A stretch of 64,000 nucleotides of DNA, taken from contig NZ_BBYJ01000011.1 of the NCBI RefSeq assembly GCF_001528665.1, positions 206,425 through 270,424 on the forward strand, read 5' to 3'. Shown here piece by piece: positions 60,395 to 64,000 of this stretch (position 1 is its first letter; every line of letters starts with the position of its first letter). The notes under the pieces were generated by a model, which saw only the letters and a list, made by a program, of their open reading frames with translations, was not told where the DNA came from and did no database searches. The position numbers were made by a program, and so were the translations under genes. This DNA comes from Microtetraspora malaysiensis. GTDB taxonomy: Bacteria; Actinomycetota; Actinomycetes; Streptosporangiales; Streptosporangiaceae.

Positions 60395-60511
60395 AAGGAA
60401 CGCCACATAAGCCGGCCAAGTGAGGCACGCGGCAATGGGGCAGCGAGGCCAGTGAGGGCGCGACGCGAAGGACGCCGCATAAGGCCGGCCCAGTGAGGCA
60501 CGCCGCGAAGG
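60395..60511. repeat. Imperfect direct repeats downstream of FtsX gene
   Basis: Two copies of a 42-bp unit, at 60395-60436 and 60468-60509, share AAGGA-CGCC-CATAA, GGCCGGCC and AGTGAGGCACGC at an offset of 73 bp. A third, poorer copy around 60440-60470 has GGCCAGTGAGG. The 454-bp spacer between the FtsX stop and the CopD-like stop holds no gene. Confidence 0.65.
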
Positions 60512-60750
60512 CCCACCGGAGCGCGCGATCAGCTCCGACCACACCCCCGAGGTCGGCTTGCCGGTCGCCTACCCTGCACCTCGGCTGCTTACGTCCGGCA
60601 GTCGAGGTGGGGATCGCCGCCGACCGACCCCGGCCTCGCGCTGGGCGGCGTAGCGCCCTCACTCGCTGCGGAGCGCTCTGTGAGGGCGCCGGACTTCCTG
60701 GTCAGCGGTAAACGTGGCGGGCGTGGGGGAGTCAGATCCACGTGGGGGAA

Positions 60751-61188
60751 TCAGGTCGAGGGGAGCGCGGCGGCGAACACGATGATCCCGACCGAGCCGA
60801 CCAGGGAGGCCACCGCCAGGACACGTGCCAGGCGGGGCCGTCCCTTGGCCGAGGCCACACCGTGCGCGCCCGCGGCCGCCATCACGGCGCAGAAGAGCGC
60901 CAGCTTGGCTGCCAGGATCTGGCCGTAGCCGGGTTCCATGAGCGAGGCCCAGGTGACGCCCTTGCGCCAGGCCATGGCCACGCCGGTGCCGATCTGGACC
61001 GGCAGGAACACCGCGGCCGTGAACACGCCGAACCGGCGCCCCACCGCGTTCAGCACGGTTGCGCGCTGTTCCGCGTCCAGCAGGCGCCGGGCCAGTGGCA
61101 GGACGACGAGAGAGACGGTGAGCTGGCCGCCCACCCACAACGCGGCCGTCAGCACGTGCAGGAAGCGGACTACCGACCACCAGGTCAT
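60751..61188 (-). CDS. Small CopD/DUF2269-like membrane protein
   Basis: A 145-residue protein with four helices. It begins WWSVVRFLHVLTAALWVGGQ, the histidine-containing helix of the CopD/DUF2269/YozB group, and ends with RVLAVASLVGSVGIIVFAAA. ATG 61188 overlaps the stop codon of the decayed cupredoxin gene upstream (TGA at 61185-61187), so it was once translated with it. Intact operons of this type pair a multicopper oxidase or copper nitrite reductase-like protein with such a membrane protein. Copper handling or electron transfer is possible but unproved. Confidence 0.85.
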   Translation of the reverse strand: MTWWSVVRFLHVLTAALWVGGQLTVSLVVLPLARRLLDAEQRATVLNAVGRRFGVFTAAVFLPVQIGTGVAMAWRKGVTWASLMEPGYGQILAAKLALFCAVMAAAGAHGVASAKGRPRLARVLAVASLVGSVGIIVFAAALPST

Positions 61189-61642
61189 AGCGCGCTCACC
61201 CGCGAAACGCCGTGCGGGACAGCCTTGACGTGGCGCATGTCGTGGTCCGCGATCGGATTGATGGCGGGCCGGAGAAGGGGCAGCTCGACCGAACCGTTCT
61301 GGGCAGGGGCGAGGTCGAGCGCCTGCGCCCCTCGGGGATCACCCTGTCGCAACGTTGGGACGCCTTCCTTGTTCACCATGTCCTTATGGCGCGGCCCTAT
61401 GGCGCGCCGAGCCGTGGAGCACGATGCCGCCATCGCTCGACGCGGCCGCGACGGTCCGGGTCCGCACCCGCTCACCGGCCTTCACCTCGAGCGGGGCGTG
61501 GCCGTAACCACCGCCGTGCCCGTTGGGCAAGCATGCGTCGGCACGGTCCGTCGATCTTTTCGGCTGGACCTGGCCGCTCGAGCCCAAGTTCGAGCCCCAA
61601 GGTACAACTCGCCCTGCTCGGTGACGTATTCGCGGTCCACAC
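61185..61642 (-). pseudogene. Frameshifted remnant of multicopper oxidase / copper nitrite-reductase-like gene
   Basis: Pieces of one cupredoxin-domain protein can be read in three successive frames: REYVTEQGELYLG (about 61594-61633), then NGHGGGYGHAPLEVKAGERVR and AAASSDGG (about 61420-61530), then KEGVPTLRQGDPRGAQALDL, APAQNGSVELPLL and DHDMRHVKAVPHGV to the TGA. These match the C-terminal domain of two-domain multicopper oxidases and NirK-like proteins, where the same order GELYLG, HAPL-KAGERVR, LRPGDPGGAQVLDLAPAQGG and DHDMRHAE-AHG occurs from memory of the family. At least two frameshifts and loss of the N-terminal domain make it non-functional. Confidence 0.65.
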
Positions 61643-61675
61643 CGGACCCCTCACAACCCGCCCGGGCGGCCGCCG

Positions 61676-61715
61676 GGGCCGTTTGCTCGCGGCCGGGGTT
61701 GCCTGAGCGTCGCCG
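61676..61715 (+). repeat. 40-bp direct repeat, copy 1
   Basis: GGGCCGTTTGCTCGCGGCC and the following GGGGTTGCCTGAG recur exactly 200 bp downstream, with two mismatches in 40 bases. Confidence 0.85.
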
Positions 61716-61875
61716 GGCCACAGACGTACCGCCGTCGCCGCGGCGGCTTCTTGAGCGCGGCCGGATCGCTGTCGGCAGGACTACCGGCACCTTCCCCCGC
61801 CGTCAGGCTCGTCAGGATGGCCTGATCGAGGGGCACCCTGGCGGGGCGGCACAACGAGCCGGTGGGACGGCTGCC

Positions 61876-61915
61876 GGGCCGTTTGCTCGCGGCCGGGGTT
61901 GCCTGAGTATCGCCG
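61876..61915 (+). repeat. 40-bp direct repeat, copy 2
   Basis: Second copy of the 61676-61715 sequence at an offset of exactly 200 bp. It lies 110 bp from the end of the HNH gene. A 200-bp segmental duplication or a repeat tied to HNH genes could explain it. Confidence 0.85.
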
Positions 61916-62024
61916 CGCCGGGCATGTCTGACCGTCGAGGGAGTGCCGGGGAGTGCCGGGGGCGTGTTGAACGCCGTCGTTCAGGTGCCTGGGCCCCGTC
62001 GGTGGACGGTGGCTGCGCGGGGGT

Positions 62025-64000
62025 TCAGTTTCGCTGGTTTCGGGGGCTGGTGTAGGTGAATCCCCAGCGGTTCTTGCCGACCTGGTGGAGTTGGTAGTGG
62101 GCGGGGTTGCGGTAGCGGTCGCGGTTGTGGAACTGGCAGGTGGGTCCGAGGTTGTCCAGGTCGGTGGTGCCGCCATCGGACCAGTTGGTGATGTGGTCGA
62201 TCTGGCAGAGGTGGGCGGGCATGGGGCAGTGGTCGACCATGCAGTGGGTGTAGCGGGTGAGGATGGCGCGGCGTTGTCGTCGGGTGGCGCGGCGGGCGGT
62301 GCGTCCGACGTCGAGGACGCAGCCGTCGGCGTCCATGACCAGGCGGGTGAGGCCGGAGGTCTGGGCGAGACGGTGAATGTCGGTGACGGGCAGAAGCTGT
62401 CCGGTGGCGAGCAGCAGCCCGGGCAGCGTGCGTCCTGAGATGAGCCCGCCGGGCGTCGCCCAGCCTGCACCCCGCCCCCGTCCCTGGCTCTGGCTCTGTG
62501 CCTGTTCCTGTGCCTGTTCCTGTGCCTGTTCCGGTCCCCGCGCTTGGCCCCGTGCCTGTGCCGGTCCCCATGCGTGTCCCGGTCCTTGTTTGCGCTGTTC
62601 GCCATCGCGGGCAGGCCGATCGTTCGGTCTATCGGCCCGGGTGTCCTGGCCGCCCGTTCCCTGACCGCGCTCCGCTCTCTGACCGCGTCCGTCCGCGTCG
62701 CGTCCAGCGCTCCGACCATGCTGCCCGCCGTCGCGAGTGCCCTGGCCAGGTGCTCTCTGGCCACGTCCGTCCGCGTCGCGCCGAGTGCCTTCATCTCGCC
62801 GCCCGCCGTCGTGAGTTTCCCGGCGATGCCCTGCGTCGCGACCAGTGCTCTGGTCGGGTTGCCCGTTGCTGCGGGTGTCCTGCTCGCGGCTCGTGTCGTC
62901 TTGATCGCTCTGGCCGAGTCGCTCATTGTCCCGGGCAGGGCGATCACGCCGCACGCCATCGTGAGCGCTGCCGTCCGGTGAGCCGGACGCGTCGGCTGAC
63001 GAAGCGGCAGACGCCTGCCCACCCGAGAAGGTGGATGTTCCGGCTGGCGAACAGGCGGATGTCTTGGATCGTGTGGGATCCGATGCCTCAGACCGCGAAG
63101 GCGTGGGCGTTCCATCCGGACCGGAATCGGACACCTCACTGCGCGAAGGGCCGGATGTCTTGGAACGTGTGGGGGCGGACGGCTCGCCTCGCCCAGGACC
63201 GGACGCCTCCGGCCGCGAAGCCGTGGGCGTTCCCGCTGATGAGAAGCCGGACGTCTCGCCCGGTGAAGAAGCGGGAGGGTCATCGGGAAGGGACTCGGCG
63301 TTGATCAACACCAGCAACTCGGTACCGATCTGCTGCTCCAACAACGCGATCAACACATCCGCGTTCCGCACCCGCAGCGGCCGCTCATCCCCCACCACCC
63401 GCGGCTTCGCATACGCATCCAACAACGCCCGCAACCGCGCCCCCGCCTCCCGAGGCAACCGAAACTCCCCCTCCACCCCGCCCGAAGCGCTCTCCCGCAC
63501 CAACAGAAACCGCTCCCGATAATCCGCCTCGCCGTCATCGGCTTCCCCGTCCGGATCCAGCACCGCACGCAGATACCGCCCCGCACGCGCGATCTCCGCA
63601 GGAGTCGCCTGATCCGCCAGCCCCACCAGAATCGGCTCCGCCAACGCCGCCTGCGCATCCGTCAACCGCGCGGTCGCCGAACAGATCGCCGTCACCGCAC
63701 CCTCAGCCAGGCTCCCCTGCGCGAACCGCGCCCGCACCGTCGGCAGGCGGGCAAGCTCGGTCGCCAACGCCAGCACCCGGCCCGCCCCGGCCACACTCAT
63801 CCCCGCCGCCCCCCGCAACCACGACCGCGTCGAGGCATGACCAGCCCGCCTGGCCTCACCCGCGGCATGCACCCGCTCCACCCGCACCGCGATCGCCGAA
63901 ATCAGCCGGTCACGCGCGAACAGCAGATCCTCCGCCTCCGCCAGACACACCCCCGGCGCGTCCGGCACCACCCCCACCGCCAACGCCGACGCGACCTGCC
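62025..64000 (-). CDS. DUF222/HNH endonuclease-like protein with long low-complexity insert (runs off right edge)
   Basis: A protein of at least 652 residues. The DUF222 domain covers the first 225 or so (LAEAEDLLFARDRLISAIAV, RSWLRGAAGMSVAGAGRVLA, LADQATPAEIARAGRYLRAV). The HNH nuclease domain is at the end: HCMVDHCPMPAHLCQIDHIT, WSDGGTTDLDNLGPTCQFHN, with paired Cys and His metal ligands. Between them about 250 residues are rich in Ser, Pro, Arg, Gly and Gln and contain repeats such as SRPEASGPGRG and QEQAQEQAQ. The frame stays open to the window edge; TTG 63983 is only a possible start. These genes are abundant in actinobacteria and behave like selfish or repeated elements, function unknown. 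Confidence 0.87.
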   Translation of the reverse strand, partial: QVASALAVGVVPDAPGVCLAEAEDLLFARDRLISAIAVRVERVHAAGEARRAGHASTRSWLRGAAGMSVAGAGRVLALATELARLPTVRARFAQGSLAEGAVTAICSATARLTDAQAALAEPILVGLADQATPAEIARAGRYLRAVLDPDGEADDGEADYRERFLLVRESASGGVEGEFRLPREAGARLRALLDAYAKPRVVGDERPLRVRNADVLIALLEQQIGTELLVLINAESLPDDPPASSPGETSGFSSAGTPTASRPEASGPGRGEPSAPTRSKTSGPSRSEVSDSGPDGTPTPSRSEASDPTRSKTSACSPAGTSTFSGGQASAASSADASGSPDGSAHDGVRRDRPARDNERLGQSDQDDTSREQDTRSNGQPDQSTGRDAGHRRETHDGGRRDEGTRRDADGRGQRAPGQGTRDGGQHGRSAGRDADGRGQRAERGQGTGGQDTRADRPNDRPARDGEQRKQGPGHAWGPAQARGQARGPEQAQEQAQEQAQSQSQGRGRGAGWATPGGLISGRTLPGLLLATGQLLPVTDIHRLAQTSGLTRLVMDADGCVLDVGRTARRATRRQRRAILTRYTHCMVDHCPMPAHLCQIDHITNWSDGGTTDLDNLGPTCQFHNRDRYRNPAHYQLHQVGKNRWGFTYTSPRNQRN
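62497..62532. repeat. Three perfect 12-bp tandem units in the HNH gene linker
   Basis: TGTGCCTGTTCC occurs three times in a row (62497, 62509, 62521), giving the QEQA repeat in the protein. Related imperfect units follow to about 62575. Slippage could change its length. Confidence 0.85.

Larger units (their letters stand above)
61643..62024. other. Gene-free stretch carrying a 200-bp-spaced direct repeat
   Basis: Between the cupredoxin remnant and the HNH gene no coding frame with family features was seen. The stretch contains two copies of a 40-bp sequence listed separately and looks like decayed or duplicated 3' flank. Confidence 0.45.

Noticed and set aside
62497..62575. CRISPR-like array of short repeats in the HNH gene
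   Set aside because: Units are contiguous 12-mers without spacers and lie inside an open coding frame.

Overview
The window is very GC-rich (third codon positions almost all G or C), packed with GTG and TTG starts, ATGA/GTGA stop-start overlaps, and TetR, MarR, PadR, HxlR, WYL and GntR regulators. That pattern, together with a SpoIIE-type PP2C phosphatase, a PASTA-free Ser/Thr kinase, narGHJI, a DUF222/HNH protein and an M. tuberculosis-like LeuA, points to a chromosomal segment of a filamentous actinomycete, probably in or near Streptosporangiales. The genus is not decided by the sequence. No rRNA, tRNA, CRISPR array or intact insertion sequence was seen.

Layout. 1-5.9 kb: start of a Ser/Thr kinase, a penicillin-binding protein, PlsC-type acyltransferase, a gene-free block between two strong hairpins, a GNAT enzyme, a reductase/PPOX pair and a divergent HxlR regulator. 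6.1-10.5 kb: a sulfide/persulfide module (CstR-like repressor, rhodanese-DUF2892, TauE/SafE exporter, thioredoxin, persulfide dioxygenase-rhodanese fusion) in which four near-identical ATACCCC-GGGGTAT palindromes precede the units. 10.5-16.1 kb: a lone tyrosine recombinase, class IV aminotransferase, an unrecognised protein, a PAS-GAF-SpoIIE phosphatase and a truncated MFS gene. 16.2-25.6 kb: a nitrilase-family gene flanked by a direct repeat, TetR, a two-component system facing an ABC exporter, a second (DrrAB-like) ABC exporter with its TetR, and a flavin monooxygenase with its MarR. 26.2-34.7 kb: narGHJI and a divergent nitronate monooxygenase. 34.8-47 kb: cupin/MarR pair, an unusual TetR-winged helix-PPDK-like operon, phosphatase, ArsR-small membrane protein-MMPL operon, a PIN/RHH toxin-antitoxin pair, MarR, leuA with a probable leucine leader, and a divergent GntR. 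47-60.3 kb: phosphodiesterase/nuclease-like membrane protein, WYL regulator and SDR, GNAT, SnoaL, TetR-MFS, TenA, a DAACS symporter with a Cys-containing leader peptide and a CRP/GlxR-type site, and a PadR-ABC-FtsX operon. 60.3-64 kb: repeats, a CopD-like membrane protein behind a frameshifted multicopper oxidase/nitrite-reductase-like remnant, and a DUF222/HNH protein running off the right edge.

Recurring themes are sulfur handling (persulfide module; the symporter is predicted to import cystine because of its leader peptide), nitrogen oxides (nitrate reductase, nitronate monooxygenase, a decayed cupredoxin enzyme) and many local regulator-exporter pairs with readable operators. The most interesting items are the repeated operator of the persulfide module, the leader-peptide/GlxR control of the symporter, the leucine leader and hairpin before leuA, and the three-gene operon that couples an extended TetR protein and a winged-helix protein to a PPDK-like enzyme lacking its PEP/pyruvate barrel.
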